NCBI GenBank assembly: GCA_949285905.1
Contig: CASDZV010000041.1
Location: forward strand, 115,539-179,538
Direction of reading: 5' to 3'
DNA: 64,000 nt
DNA from: an uncultured Spirochaetales bacterium
GTDB taxonomy: Bacteria; Spirochaetota; Spirochaetia; Sphaerochaetales; Sphaerochaetaceae
The notes beneath the pieces were generated by a model that was given only the letters and a program-made list of their open reading frames with translations, was not told where the DNA came from and ran no database searches. Below are positions 53,531 to 61,233 of this stretch, in pieces. The position numbers were made by a program, and so were the translations under genes. How positions within the stretch are numbered: the first letter of the stretch is position 1; every line of letters begins with the position of its first letter.

Positions 53531-54842
53531 TTTCACGATTGAGACGCTGGGACCAGCTAAGCTCAATTCACCAATCAGGATGTCGAAGCGCGGAGGAGAT
53601 GGTCTGGCAGACTATGTGCGCGATACAGACCGTATTCTCTATTCCATTGAGACAGAAGATGTTAATGGAAAGTCAGAGCTTCTTCATCCGGATACGCTTG
53701 AGATAGCAGGACCGCGAGAGAAGATTTACTTCAATCCGGCACATGTCCATGCTGCTATCTGTACATGCGGAGGCCTCTGCCCTGGATTGAATAATGTCAT
53801 CAGATCAGTCGTGCGCTGTTTCTGGTATCGCTATGGTGTAAGAAGGATCTCCGGTATCCAATATGGTTACCTCGGACTTCTGGAAAACTCACCATGGCCT
53901 GTCATTCCACTTGATCCAGATGTTGTTGATGATATCCTTGAGAAGGGTGGTACAATCCTTGGTTCTGCTCGCGGTGGCGGAAAGCAGGTTGAGGAGATTG
54001 TGGATTCTCTTGAGAGACTGAATATAAACATACTTATCTCCATCGGTGGTGATGGTACACTCCGTGGTGCCCAGGACATCGGAGAGGAGATCAAGAGACG
54101 TGGTCTTAAGATTGCTGTAGTCGGAGTTCCAAAGACAATCGATAACGATCTTTCGTTTATTGATGCCTCATTCGGTTTCGATACAGCTGTCGCACAGGTA
54201 GTGCCTGTCATCAGAGGCGCTCATGCAGAGGCTACCGGTGCCATCAACGGAATAGGGCTTGTGAAGGTCATGGGCAGGGAATCCGGATTCATTGCTGCAA
54301 ATGCCTCCCTTGCTCAGTCAGATGTCAATTTCTGTCTTATTCCTGAGTCTCCATTTGATCTGGAAGGGCCGAACGGACTTCTCGAGAATGTCAAACGAAG
54401 ACTTCTTGAGCGTGGACATGCTGTCATCCTCATTGCAGAGGGCGCAGGTCAGGAATTCCTTCCAAAGACAGGGGAAACAGATGCCTCTGGAAACGTTAAG
54501 TTCCATGATATCGGAATATTCCTCAAGGATGCGATGAAGAGTTATTTTGCAGAGCAGGGTGTTACGACAACAATCAAATATATCGATCCTTCGTACATCA
54601 TCCGTTCAGCCCCGGCTGACAGCTATGACTCGATTTATTGTGCAAGAATCGGTGCGCATGCTGTTCATGCTGCAATGGCGGGAAAGACCCAGTGTATTGC
54701 ATCGAGAGTAAATAACCAGTTTGTCTATGTTCCTATCAAGGTTGCGGTGTCAAAGCGCAGCTATGTTGATATCGAGGGGTCTCTGTGGAGAGATGTTCTT
54801 GAGAACACAAGACAGCCGTTCTCGATGAAGAACAACGACTGA
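53502..54842 (+). CDS. 6-phosphofructokinase, group X (ATP-type residues)
   Basis: A 446-residue phosphofructokinase of the clade that contains trypanosome and plant enzymes. The motif GGDGT (182-186) has Gly at the position that must be Asp in PPi-dependent enzymes, and PKTIDND (210-216) has the Lys of group X. The segments GFDTAVAQVVPVIRGAHAEA and VKVMGRESGFIAANASLA are the fructose-6-phosphate site. The product is likely ATP-dependent, though such genes are often labelled diphosphate-dependent. The ATG at 53502 follows GGAGG and overlaps the previous gene; the frame is open from 53442. It feeds glycolysis. Confidence 0.9.
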   Translation: MSSTTKTQYDFTIETLGPAKLNSPIRMSKRGGDGLADYVRDTDRILYSIETEDVNGKSELLHPDTLEIAGPREKIYFNPAHVHAAICTCGGLCPGLNNVIRSVVRCFWYRYGVRRISGIQYGYLGLLENSPWPVIPLDPDVVDDILEKGGTILGSARGGGKQVEEIVDSLERLNINILISIGGDGTLRGAQDIGEEIKRRGLKIAVVGVPKTIDNDLSFIDASFGFDTAVAQVVPVIRGAHAEATGAINGIGLVKVMGRESGFIAANASLAQSDVNFCLIPESPFDLEGPNGLLENVKRRLLERGHAVILIAEGAGQEFLPKTGETDASGNVKFHDIGIFLKDAMKSYFAEQGVTTTIKYIDPSYIIRSAPADSYDSIYCARIGAHAVHAAMAGKTQCIASRVNNQFVYVPIKVAVSKRSYVDIEGSLWRDVLENTRQPFSMKNND

Positions 54843-54848
54843 AGAACA

Positions 54849-54875
54849 GGGGCATGTTCCTGTGGGATGTGCCCC
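54849..54875 (+). terminator. Terminator-like hairpin after the phosphofructokinase gene
   Basis: GGGGCA (54849-54854) pairs with TGCCCC (54870-54875), followed after some bases by a T-rich run (CTGCCTTTATGTTTTT). It probably ends the aminotransferase-regulator-phosphofructokinase transcript. Confidence 0.6.
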
Positions 54876-54899
54876 ATTATTCTGCCTTTATGTTTTTGC

Positions 54900-55160
54900 T
54901 CTCCTCTGTTTCTGGAATTCACAGATAAGATAATACCTTTTTTGTGTCCTGAATGTGTGTAAATCAAAGCTGAACTTCTTTTATTTCATGTATATATTTG
55001 GCGATGATATTTTAGTGATAATTTTAATACATAGTGTATTAGAATAAAATTTATCGATAGATTTAATCTATTCTGGATATAGATATAATGCCTTAATAAT
55101 CAGCTAATTTGAATTTTGTGTGAAAAAATTAAAAATTTTAAAAATTTTTTCTAAAACCTC
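54900..55160. other. Very A+T-rich gap
   Basis: About 260 bases of strongly A+T-rich sequence hold no gene. It contains ATAGATT-T-AATCTAT (55057-55071, perfect dyad) and alternating A/T runs (55120-55150) directly upstream of the small-RNA promoter, where they could act as an UP element. The nearest gene-like features begin at 55161. Confidence 0.6.
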
Positions 55161-55193
55161 TTTTCACGCTCAATCGAACTCGCTATATTATGG
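55161..55193 (+). promoter_or_regulatory. Promoter of the small RNA
   Basis: TTTTCA (55161-55166) lies 17 bases before TATATT (55184-55189), within the 13-mer CGCTATATTATGG (55181-55193). The same 13-mer occurs at 62603-62615. A-tracts upstream could strengthen it. Confidence 0.6.
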
Positions 55194-55236
55194 CCAGAAA
55201 GTGGAAGCAGAACTTCCATTCTAACCTCCTTTTGTT

Positions 55237-55286
55237 CCCCATATGCGGTTTACCTCCTTTTGTCCGCGATGGGGTTTTTTATTTTT
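55237..55286 (+). terminator. Terminator of the small RNA, site of element insertion
   Basis: The 10-bp stem with a 15-base loop and a T-run ends the small RNA. Its 3' arm and T-run belong to the 16-bp direct repeat that marks the element boundary. Confidence 0.8.
55265..55280 (+). repeat. Left direct repeat (attL core)
   Basis: CGCGATGGGGTTTTTT is identical to 61234-61249. It coincides with the 3' arm and T-run of the small-RNA terminator. Confidence 0.78.
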
Positions 55287-55378
55287 CGTGATAATTACAA
55301 TACTGGCTGTCGTATCTGTATACATAGCTAGGGTTTATAAACCTGCTATGCAGGGTAAGGTCTTTATTACGGGGTAAT

Positions 55379-55395
55379 TTAGCCTGATATTTAGC
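55379..55395 (+). repeat. Left arm repeat TTAGCCTGATATTTAGC
   Basis: A 17-bp copy identical to 61105-61121, about 100 bases inside the left core. It contains two TTAGC boxes separated by TGATAT-like spacers. It is a probable binding site for the integrase arm-binding domain or the Xis-like protein. Confidence 0.65.
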
Positions 55396-55445
55396 TCGAA
55401 ATCAAATTCCGACTATTTCCCATAAGCCCTTGGAGGTGGGCAATT

Positions 55446-56606
55446 ATGGGTAGGCATAAAGAGCCTTTCAGGTTAAAGCAAGTAGGTAAGTACTGGTACT
55501 ACAAAACACCAGATATGCCAGCGTTCAAAACAACTGGTGAATCAACTAAAGCAATGGCTAAGCATGTTGTGACACAGCTTATGCAAAGGGCAATAGCTGG
55601 CAATCCAAATCCATTGTTCAAGGATTATGCGGAACCGTTCTTTGATTGGGACAGGTGTCCTCATGCAACAAGGCTTAAGGCTGAAGGCAAGCATATTGGT
55701 GAACGGTATTGCAAGAACGAGCGTAAATGGCTTGTTAAGTATGTGCTGGGTTCAAAGCTTGGCAAAATGCATATAGCTGACATAAGGCGGGGTGATCTCC
55801 TTGATTTCCGTTCAGGCTTACAGGCAAAGGGTGTATCAGGTAACAACATCAACAGTATAATGAAGGCTATCAAGGTTGTATTCAGTGAAGCTGTATACCG
55901 TGAAGATATTCCATATAACCCCGCTGAGAAACTGGGGCTGGTTAAAACCAACAATAGGGAAGCTGGTATATTCACGGAACTGGAGTTACAAAAGCTGTTT
56001 GCTAACCCCGCTGACTCAATGCTGTGGCATACACCATCTGACTATATCTGTTTCCTTATTGCGGCAGCTACAGGTATGCGTAGCAGTGAGATACTTGCAT
56101 TGCGCTGGCGTAACGTCCATATAGCTGATAAGTACATACATATATGTGAAGCTTGGAAGGATGATAATCATACTGTAGCAGGACTCCCCAAGAGTTATAA
56201 AGTAAGGGATGTTATAATTCCACAGTACCTTGCATTAAGGCTTACAGAGTACTATGCAACTACACAATACAATGCTCCTGATGATCTTGTAGTCTGCAAT
56301 GATGATGGTAGCTCATATACTGTGTGGTACTGGCAAAAGGCATTTAAAACAGCATTGTATGGTATTGGTATAACTGAAGAGGAAAGGCAGGCTAGGCACT
56401 TAAAGCCTCATAGCTTCCGGCATACCCTTAATACACTAATGCGAGAGAAAGGTGTTAATCCTGACATTATAAGGCTTATGCTTGGCTGGTCAGACGTTAG
56501 CATGCAAAATAATTATACCCACTTTGATGTTGCTCGCATGGTAAAGCAGGGGGAGATAGTTGATGCTGTATTCACAGACCAGCAAGCACTGCTTATAAGC
56601 AAATAG
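55446..56606 (+). CDS. int: Tyrosine-family site-specific integrase
   Basis: A 386-residue recombinase. An N-terminal arm-binding part is followed by a core-binding SAM-like domain and a catalytic domain with Arg in AATGMRSSEILALRW near residue 215. The His-x-x-Arg motif is in PHSFRHTLNTL near residue 323, and the nucleophile Tyr is in SMQNNYTHFD near residue 360. It begins behind GGAGGTGGG and is adjacent to the left att core, as usual for such elements. It would insert and excise the 6-kb element at the small-RNA terminator. Confidence 0.92.
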   Translation: MGRHKEPFRLKQVGKYWYYKTPDMPAFKTTGESTKAMAKHVVTQLMQRAIAGNPNPLFKDYAEPFFDWDRCPHATRLKAEGKHIGERYCKNERKWLVKYVLGSKLGKMHIADIRRGDLLDFRSGLQAKGVSGNNINSIMKAIKVVFSEAVYREDIPYNPAEKLGLVKTNNREAGIFTELELQKLFANPADSMLWHTPSDYICFLIAAATGMRSSEILALRWRNVHIADKYIHICEAWKDDNHTVAGLPKSYKVRDVIIPQYLALRLTEYYATTQYNAPDDLVVCNDDGSSYTVWYWQKAFKTALYGIGITEEERQARHLKPHSFRHTLNTLMREKGVNPDIIRLMLGWSDVSMQNNYTHFDVARMVKQGEIVDAVFTDQQALLISK

Positions 56607-56640
56607 CTCCACGACTATTTAGGTACAGAGGAGAAAGCAA

Positions 56641-56868
56641 ATGGTAACAAATAATATTACAACCAACGTTCTACCCTTTGTGCCTAACCATTACTGGTTC
56701 AACCTTAAGGAATGCTGTGCATTAAAGGGACTGTGCTACAAAACTGCCTGTAATAAAAAATGGTTACAGCCTAACAGCGGGGAACCTGAGGGAACTGTAG
56801 GGGGACGTAAGGTCTGGTCTTATAGCACAGTAGCTGACTGGATAACAAAGTCAGATTCAGAACTGTAA
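56641..56868 (+). CDS. Excisionase-like small DNA-binding protein
   Basis: A 75-residue basic protein with a winged-helix or MerR-like pattern (FNLKECCALKGLCYKTACNKKWLQP then GRKVWSYSTVADWI). It lies 34 bases after the integrase behind GAGGAG. Small proteins of this build beside integrases usually are Xis directionality factors. Assignment rests mainly on position and size. Confidence 0.6.
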   Translation: MVTNNITTNVLPFVPNHYWFNLKECCALKGLCYKTACNKKWLQPNSGEPEGTVGGRKVWSYSTVADWITKSDSEL

Positions 56869-56935
56869 TAAGCAAGGGTGGCCTATAAGCCACCCGCTTT
56901 CCCTTATGGGGTACATAGCTTAATTACATAAAATA

Positions 56936-57874
56936 TTATAGCTTGCTAAGTAACTTGCGTAGCCAACACTGGTTATCAGGTAGGGCACTAAGGAACTTAT
57001 CAAAGGTTATTCCCAATTTCCTTATATGCCTCCTCAAATGGGGTTCTAGAGTCTCAAGTAGCTCCTCATAGCTCCTGTTCAGTAGTTCATCCCCATTGTT
57101 CTTCATTATCGTAAATGACGCTGTAAACAGTCTGAGTTCAAACCTCCATAAAGTACAATATATGCGTCTATGTTTCTTCTTACATAGCTGCTCTGCCTTG
57201 TCATATATGCAGAGCATTGACAGCTTCCTGTTCTTGCTCTCATATACTCGGTAATCCTTGGAGTACAGTGTATTGCCGCATTTACTGCTTTTGTTGAATT
57301 CATCAGGATTGAATAGCCTGTATAGGTTCAAATGCATATCAAAGCATAGCTCTATGGAGTGTAGTTTCCTCTGGCTGTAAATCCTTTCAAATACCTCTTC
57401 AGGTGTTGTTACATTGTTCTCAGGATATTCTGTTTCTGTTATCTCTCCGTTCTTCCTGTAATCAATGACAGTCTTCTTCACTGGCAACTTGAACACACTA
57501 GTACAGTACACAATGTATTTGAACACATCCCGAACATACTCTTTAAGGTTAGCTCCCTGTGGTATGTATTCCTTATGTATGCATACAAGGAAATACTCAA
57601 AGTTTTTCAGTAGCGTTATTGTGACAGCTCCGTTTTTGTACTTACAGCCATGGCCCTTCTCATCTAGATAGTCCCTCGGGAATATGTAGCAGATCTTATC
57701 AATACCATGGTAGTACCAGTTATCATCGATATTCCTTGTAATCAATTTCCCATACTGCTTCCATTCGTCACGGGTTGTTTCAACTGTGATGGCATCAAAC
57801 TCGATGTCCCGACAAAGTACGCCTTCCCTGTTACGGGTTCTTCTAACTTGTTTTTTTAAATTTAAGTTATACAT
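56936..57874 (-). CDS. Replication-initiator-like protein of the element
   Basis: A 312-residue protein with no signal or membrane segment. It has segments typical of small phage and plasmid replication initiators: KLHSIELCFDMHLNLYRLF near residue 170, YSKDYRVYESKNRKLSMLCIYDKAEQL near residue 205, and LWRFELRLF near residue 245 with the R-x-E-x-R pattern of the Rep_trans/RstA type. I cannot identify a HUH motif by eye. The ATG lies right after a terminator-like hairpin and T-run, with no ribosome site. It could allow rolling-circle replication of the excised element. Confidence 0.6.
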   Translation of the reverse strand: MYNLNLKKQVRRTRNREGVLCRDIEFDAITVETTRDEWKQYGKLITRNIDDNWYYHGIDKICYIFPRDYLDEKGHGCKYKNGAVTITLLKNFEYFLVCIHKEYIPQGANLKEYVRDVFKYIVYCTSVFKLPVKKTVIDYRKNGEITETEYPENNVTTPEEVFERIYSQRKLHSIELCFDMHLNLYRLFNPDEFNKSSKCGNTLYSKDYRVYESKNRKLSMLCIYDKAEQLCKKKHRRIYCTLWRFELRLFTASFTIMKNNGDELLNRSYEELLETLEPHLRRHIRKLGITFDKFLSALPDNQCWLRKLLSKL

Positions 57875-57880
57875 GAAGAA

Positions 57881-57913
57881 AAATAGGAGAGGGATGGCTT
57901 CCTTCTCCTATTT
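57881..57913 (-). terminator. Terminator or attenuator just upstream of the rep start
   Basis: On the minus strand AAATAGGAGAAGG pairs with CCCTCTCCTATTT, and TTTTTCTTC leads directly into the rep ATG. It would stop transcription coming from the upstream small gene just before rep is read. Confidence 0.7.
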
Positions 57914-58022
57914 CTGACTATAGTTATATGTATTAATATTACTTTCTCTATTTATATCTATGTGTACAAAAGAATTAAAAATTATATCGCAAAAGAATTT
58001 TGTTGTAAATTTGTTATTTTTC

Positions 58023-58262
58023 TTATTTCGTGGTCCTAGGGTATGGTATTGTATACAACTGCTTGCCTTTCGAATCATATACATGTACTGTTTGCCCTTG
58101 CCTTATTGCAAAGGTGCTACAAGTATACCCAACAACTTCATCCCCCGTTCTTGTGTATAAAATATCTCCATTATTTCCATACACAAAGACTGTTGCTCCT
58201 CGTTTTATTGCAACTTCTATTGTATTATCTTGTTCTATTTGTTTGTTGCGTACTCTATACAC
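58023..58262 (-). CDS. Small two-repeat beta protein
   Basis: A protein of up to 79 residues from GTG 58262. Its body holds two tandem copies of a beta module: IKRGATVFVYGNNGDILYTR and IRQGQTVHVYDSKGKQLYTI. The frame runs further up to a TTG at 58307 inside the terminator of the ankyrin gene, so the start is uncertain and no ribosome site is evident. Similar short repeat proteins occur in small phages and plasmids, from memory. Function unknown. Confidence 0.5.
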   Translation of the reverse strand: MYRVRNKQIEQDNTIEVAIKRGATVFVYGNNGDILYTRTGDEVVGYTCSTFAIRQGQTVHVYDSKGKQLYTIPYPRTTK

Positions 58263-58288
58263 AATGAAAATAGGGGTATATAAAAGTA

Positions 58289-58320
58289 ATTGTGATATTG
58301 GCGGCAACCAATATCACAAT
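58289..58320 (-). terminator. Terminator of the ankyrin-repeat gene
   Basis: A perfect 13-bp inverted repeat (ATTGTGATATTGG at 58289-58301 with its complement at 58308-58320) has a six-base loop, followed on the minus strand by TACTTTTATA. It lies 14 bases after the stop of the gene above. Confidence 0.85.
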
Positions 58321-58333
58321 ACGACTGTAACCT

Positions 58334-59080
58334 TTACTCGGTCACCGGAATCCTTCTGCGTTTGATAGTGGGTTCCGGTTTTTCTTTGACGATTAATCTT
58401 TTTGGTCTTATATCGTCAAATGTTAAGCCACATCTTTCCAACCATCTTTCTCGTTTTTCTGGTATATCCTCAGCCCTATACATTAGGAGGAGTTTTATTA
58501 CATCCTTTGCTTCGTTGCTACCATCATAGGCAACTGATAATGGTTTCTCAATGCATAATCCACCATTAGGATCTGCTCCGTAGCGGAGAAGCTCTCTAGC
58601 TATATCTACTCTTTTAAAAAGCACTGCTACATGAAGAACACTAGGATACTCTGACATTGGATCATAAATTGCGTTTGCATCCGCTCCGTTCTGCAAATCT
58701 TTGATGCTCCCTTCAAGATTCTGCTTCTTAACATCATCCAATAATTTGAGAGTTGCTTCGCTGTAACCTGTTTCGATTTCTCTGGTGATAGGGCTTATGA
58801 AAGATCTTACAGACAAGCGTAATGCATGATCTATCTGTAGTAGCTTTTCAGGACTGTCTATGGATCTCCTGAAATTTAACACACAAAAATCATTTGTTAC
58901 ATAATCAACATTCTTGACGTAGGCTGCTACTCCAAATCTGAGTAATCTATCAGATAGATTATTTAGAATATTCTTCTTCTCGTTGTCTTCATGCGGGTAT
59001 GTATAGGTAATACTTCCATACCATCTTGTAAAGCAATCGGTTTGTTTTGCTTTCTTGAAAAATGTAGTTGCATTTTCCAT
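58334..59080 (-). CDS. Ankyrin-repeat protein of the element
   Basis: A 248-residue protein with no signal peptide. The N-terminal part (MENATTFFKKAKQTDCF) is unrecognised. Residues 120-215 form ankyrin-like repeats, with LQNGADANAIYDPMSEYPSV then LHVAVLFKRVDIARELLRYGADPNGG and KDVIKLLLMYRA. The tail is basic (KRRRIPVTE). The ATG at 59080 follows AAGGAGA; the longer frame to 59131 lacks a site. Ankyrin proteins on mobile elements often meet host factors, but no partner is evident. Confidence 0.75.
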   Translation of the reverse strand: MENATTFFKKAKQTDCFTRWYGSITYTYPHEDNEKKNILNNLSDRLLRFGVAAYVKNVDYVTNDFCVLNFRRSIDSPEKLLQIDHALRLSVRSFISPITREIETGYSEATLKLLDDVKKQNLEGSIKDLQNGADANAIYDPMSEYPSVLHVAVLFKRVDIARELLRYGADPNGGLCIEKPLSVAYDGSNEAKDVIKLLLMYRAEDIPEKRERWLERCGLTFDDIRPKRLIVKEKPEPTIKRRRIPVTE

Positions 59081-59375
59081 ACCGTCTCCTTTTTGCCATC
59101 TTATTGAATGGCAGTTCTTATACTCAGCCAAGCTATACAGCTAGCTGTGATATACCATGTATATCTAGGGAGAATATAAGTTAGTATTGAGGAGTAGTCA
59201 ATAGAAAAATGACGATAATTCTTTGCATAATATATAATTACATCAAGGAGATATTTGGACACACCTCAATTTATATTATACGGAAAAAACTCAGTTTTTT
59301 TTAAAAATATTTGAAAAAAAATGGAACTGTCATTATGACAGCCCCACAAACGTATTTTGCTTGATACTAATTTGT
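59081..59375. other. Gap of about 300 A+T-rich bases between the ankyrin and fibronectin genes
   Basis: No gene is seen. ACAGCTAGCTGT (59137-59148) is a perfect 12-base palindrome just upstream of the ankyrin gene and could be an operator. A terminator for the fibronectin-III lipoprotein gene lies at 59314-59341. Confidence 0.55.
59314..59341 (-). terminator. Terminator of the fibronectin-III lipoprotein gene
   Basis: CTGTCAT-A-ATGACAG on the minus strand (59327-59341) is followed by TTCCATTTTTTTTC, about 35 bases after the stop. Confidence 0.85.
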
Positions 59376-60695
59376 TCATTCTAGAGGTTCTCTTGGTATG
59401 TAACGAGAAACACCTGTAGATATGTTTCCATATTCATCAAATGTTTGTATAAGGAGATTTATATTAGGAGCACCGCCACTATATCTCATTTTATGAGTTC
59501 CATTGACAAATTCATGCATAATTACACTATCAGTCCATGAATCATCATAAGTGATTCTTATATATTTTATATCTTTATTATTCGATATAATTTCTAATTC
59601 TGCATCAGGATAATATGCTGGGCTACTACTTGGTGTATAATTGAGTGTGATGCTTATTTCTGTATCCAAAAAATCCCTTGGTGGTGTTCTATCATAATGT
59701 ATCGTGTATTCAGAACCTTGAGATATACTTACATAATCATCGACTGTATATATCTTGAAAGTATAGTCCCCATCTGAATTATTTTGCATTCCAACATAAG
59801 TATATGATTCTACAGAGGGGTCTTTTATTTCCTTTATTAATGTATCTCCAATATAGATATCATAACCAGTAACATCGGAAGAAACAGGAGCGCTCCAAGA
59901 AAGGGTAACTGAATAATCCATCCATGTTAAAGGGTCATTATCATAGACGTCCTCTCCCTGTTCATATTTTTGCTGTTCAACTTTAAAGTTGGTGACATCT
60001 GGTAGATTCTTTTGCTGATGATAATCAAAAGAATAAATCAATCCTGATGATTTATTACCGTTTTTATCCGTTGTGAAAAATGTAAACTCATAAGTACCAT
60101 CATTGGGATTTTCTGTGTCATATGTCCATGATGTTGTTTCAACAGCACTTGATGAATATATAGCAGATGCAACACCTTCAATGTAGAACTCGTAACCATT
60201 TATTTCATTGGATGTTGGTAGAGACCAAGAAAATATTATTTTTGTTCCTTTCTGAATTGCAGTTAAGTCTTTTATATTGGGTAGTTCTAATTCAGGTTCT
60301 TTATAATCGAAAGCAAAAGAAATTCCAGATGACTTGTTACCTTTCATATCTGTTGCATAAAAAGTAAATGTATATATTCCATTTGGTTTATTTGAGGCAT
60401 CAAAAGTCCAAGATGTGGAATCTGTATTATCAGATTTATATAAAGGAGTTTCTTGCCCTTTGATGTATATTTCATATCCACTGATATTACCTATAGTAGG
60501 ATATGCCCAAGAGAATTTAATCTGCTTCTCTTCCTGGACAGCAGATAAGTCAATTATGTTTGGTACTTCTTCTGCTTGTTCTTTATCATTAGATAGAGGT
60601 GGTAATATTAGAGGAGAACGATTGTTACATGATGTAATAAGACCTAGAAGGCACAATGCAATTAATAAGAGAGTTTTGTAAGTGAGTCTTTTCAT
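59376..60695 (-). CDS. Fibronectin type III repeat lipoprotein
   Basis: A 439-residue lipoprotein with signal MKRLTYKTLLLIALCLLGLITSC (Cys at residue 23). Three fibronectin-III-like repeats follow, each with KFSWAYP, FSWSLPT or LSWSAPV, then GYEIYI, GYEFYI or GYDIYI, and an F-T-F or F-K-I strand. A further beta domain lies at the C-terminus. The ATG at 60695 follows GAGGGA. A good -10 (TATAAT on the minus strand, 60735-60740) lies just upstream, overlapping the XRE operator. It is a surface-anchored cargo protein of the element, perhaps an adhesin or binding module. Confidence 0.82.
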   Translation of the reverse strand: MKRLTYKTLLLIALCLLGLITSCNNRSPLILPPLSNDKEQAEEVPNIIDLSAVQEEKQIKFSWAYPTIGNISGYEIYIKGQETPLYKSDNTDSTSWTFDASNKPNGIYTFTFYATDMKGNKSSGISFAFDYKEPELELPNIKDLTAIQKGTKIIFSWSLPTSNEINGYEFYIEGVASAIYSSSAVETTSWTYDTENPNDGTYEFTFFTTDKNGNKSSGLIYSFDYHQQKNLPDVTNFKVEQQKYEQGEDVYDNDPLTWMDYSVTLSWSAPVSSDVTGYDIYIGDTLIKEIKDPSVESYTYVGMQNNSDGDYTFKIYTVDDYVSISQGSEYTIHYDRTPPRDFLDTEISITLNYTPSSSPAYYPDAELEIISNNKDIKYIRITYDDSWTDSVIMHEFVNGTHKMRYSGGAPNINLLIQTFDEYGNISTGVSRYIPREPLE

Positions 60696-60734
60696 TTTTC
60701 CCTCGTAAAAAAACATTTAATCTTGCATTTTTAA

Positions 60735-60758
60735 ATTATAGCCTAGTTGACGGCTATA
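60735..60758. promoter_or_regulatory. Divergent promoter and operator of the element's XRE regulator
   Basis: TATAGCC-N8-GGCTATA (60737-60758) overlaps the minus-strand TATAAT (60735-60740) of the fibronectin gene and lies just upstream of the XRE gene. The position suggests an XRE operator repressing the lipoprotein and itself. Confidence 0.6.
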
Positions 60759-60779
60759 GTATAGTATTGAATTTCTTTG

Positions 60780-61103
60780 ATGTTGGATACGCTCATTTAC
60801 ATGAGACTGGCAAAGGAGATATTCATAGAGAATTTAAAAGCTATAAGAACAGAACAGGGGCTTACTCAAGCGAGATTATCAGAACTTGCTGATTTATCTC
60901 CAAGTATTGTTGGTGATATTGAGACAGGTAGACGTAATCCAACGCTTACTACAATAGAGAAAATTGCTTTAGCCCTTAATGTTCCAGTTCACCAGCTTTT
61001 CTATGATGCCCAAGAAGACTTGCCACCAAGTGCATTAGATTCTAAAGAGGAACTAAGAATACTGATTCATCAGCTAATTGATAAAGCTCTGAACATGAAC
61101 TGA
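60780..61103 (+). CDS. XRE-family helix-turn-helix regulator of the element
   Basis: A 107-residue protein with a classic XRE domain: FIENLKAIRTEQGLTQARLSELADLSPSIVGDIETGRRNPT near residues 15-55, followed by LTTIEKIALALNVPVHQLFYD. The C-terminal 30 residues are acidic helix. In-frame ATGs at 60780 and 60801 are both possible starts, and neither has a ribosome site. It is the last gene before the right arm repeat and probably represses element genes. Confidence 0.88.
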   Translation: MLDTLIYMRLAKEIFIENLKAIRTEQGLTQARLSELADLSPSIVGDIETGRRNPTLTTIEKIALALNVPVHQLFYDAQEDLPPSALDSKEELRILIHQLIDKALNMN

Positions 61104-61104
61104 C

Positions 61105-61121
61105 TTAGCCTGATATTTAGC
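61105..61121 (+). repeat. Right arm repeat TTAGCCTGATATTTAGC
   Basis: Identical to 55379-55395, in the same orientation, starting one base after the XRE stop. Confidence 0.65.
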
Positions 61122-61167
61122 CTAATATCCTAGGAATGATAAGGAGCAAAAGGGTATAACATTATTC

Positions 61168-61212
61168 TAATTCCCTATATAATTCTTTATGTTAAAGAAT
61201 GTTAGGGAATTA
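61168..61212. other. Long nested hairpin near the right end
   Basis: TAATTCCCTA (61168-61177) pairs with TAGGGAATTA (61203-61212). Inside it ATTCTTT (61182-61188) pairs with AAAGAAT (61194-61200). The cruciform lies 20 bases inside the right core repeat. It could be an integrase or Xis site or a single-strand origin of the element. Confidence 0.5.
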
Positions 61213-61233
61213 GAGGGAATTGATGACTTTAAG

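Larger units (their letters stand above)
55196..55286 (+). ncRNA. Candidate trans-acting small RNA with two anti-Shine-Dalgarno motifs
   Basis: A short transcript of about 90 nt with a first hairpin TGGAAG-CAGAA-CTTCCA (55202-55218). ACCTCCTTTTGT appears twice, unpaired, at 55224-55235 and 55252-55263. The second copy is the loop of the terminator hairpin: CCCCAT and GCGG (55237-55248) pair with CCGC and ATGGGG (55264-55274), followed by TTTTTTATTTTT. The core CCTCC is complementary to GGAGG ribosome sites, and the same string lies at the 3' end of bacterial 16S rRNA. There is no open frame of note. Both exposed motifs could bind mRNA starts, as in repeat-bearing riboregulators. Confidence 0.72.

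Noticed and set aside
55321..55445. dif-like site recognised by XerC/XerD
   Set aside because: The repeated TTAGCC boxes do not match a dif consensus, and the element has its own integrase.
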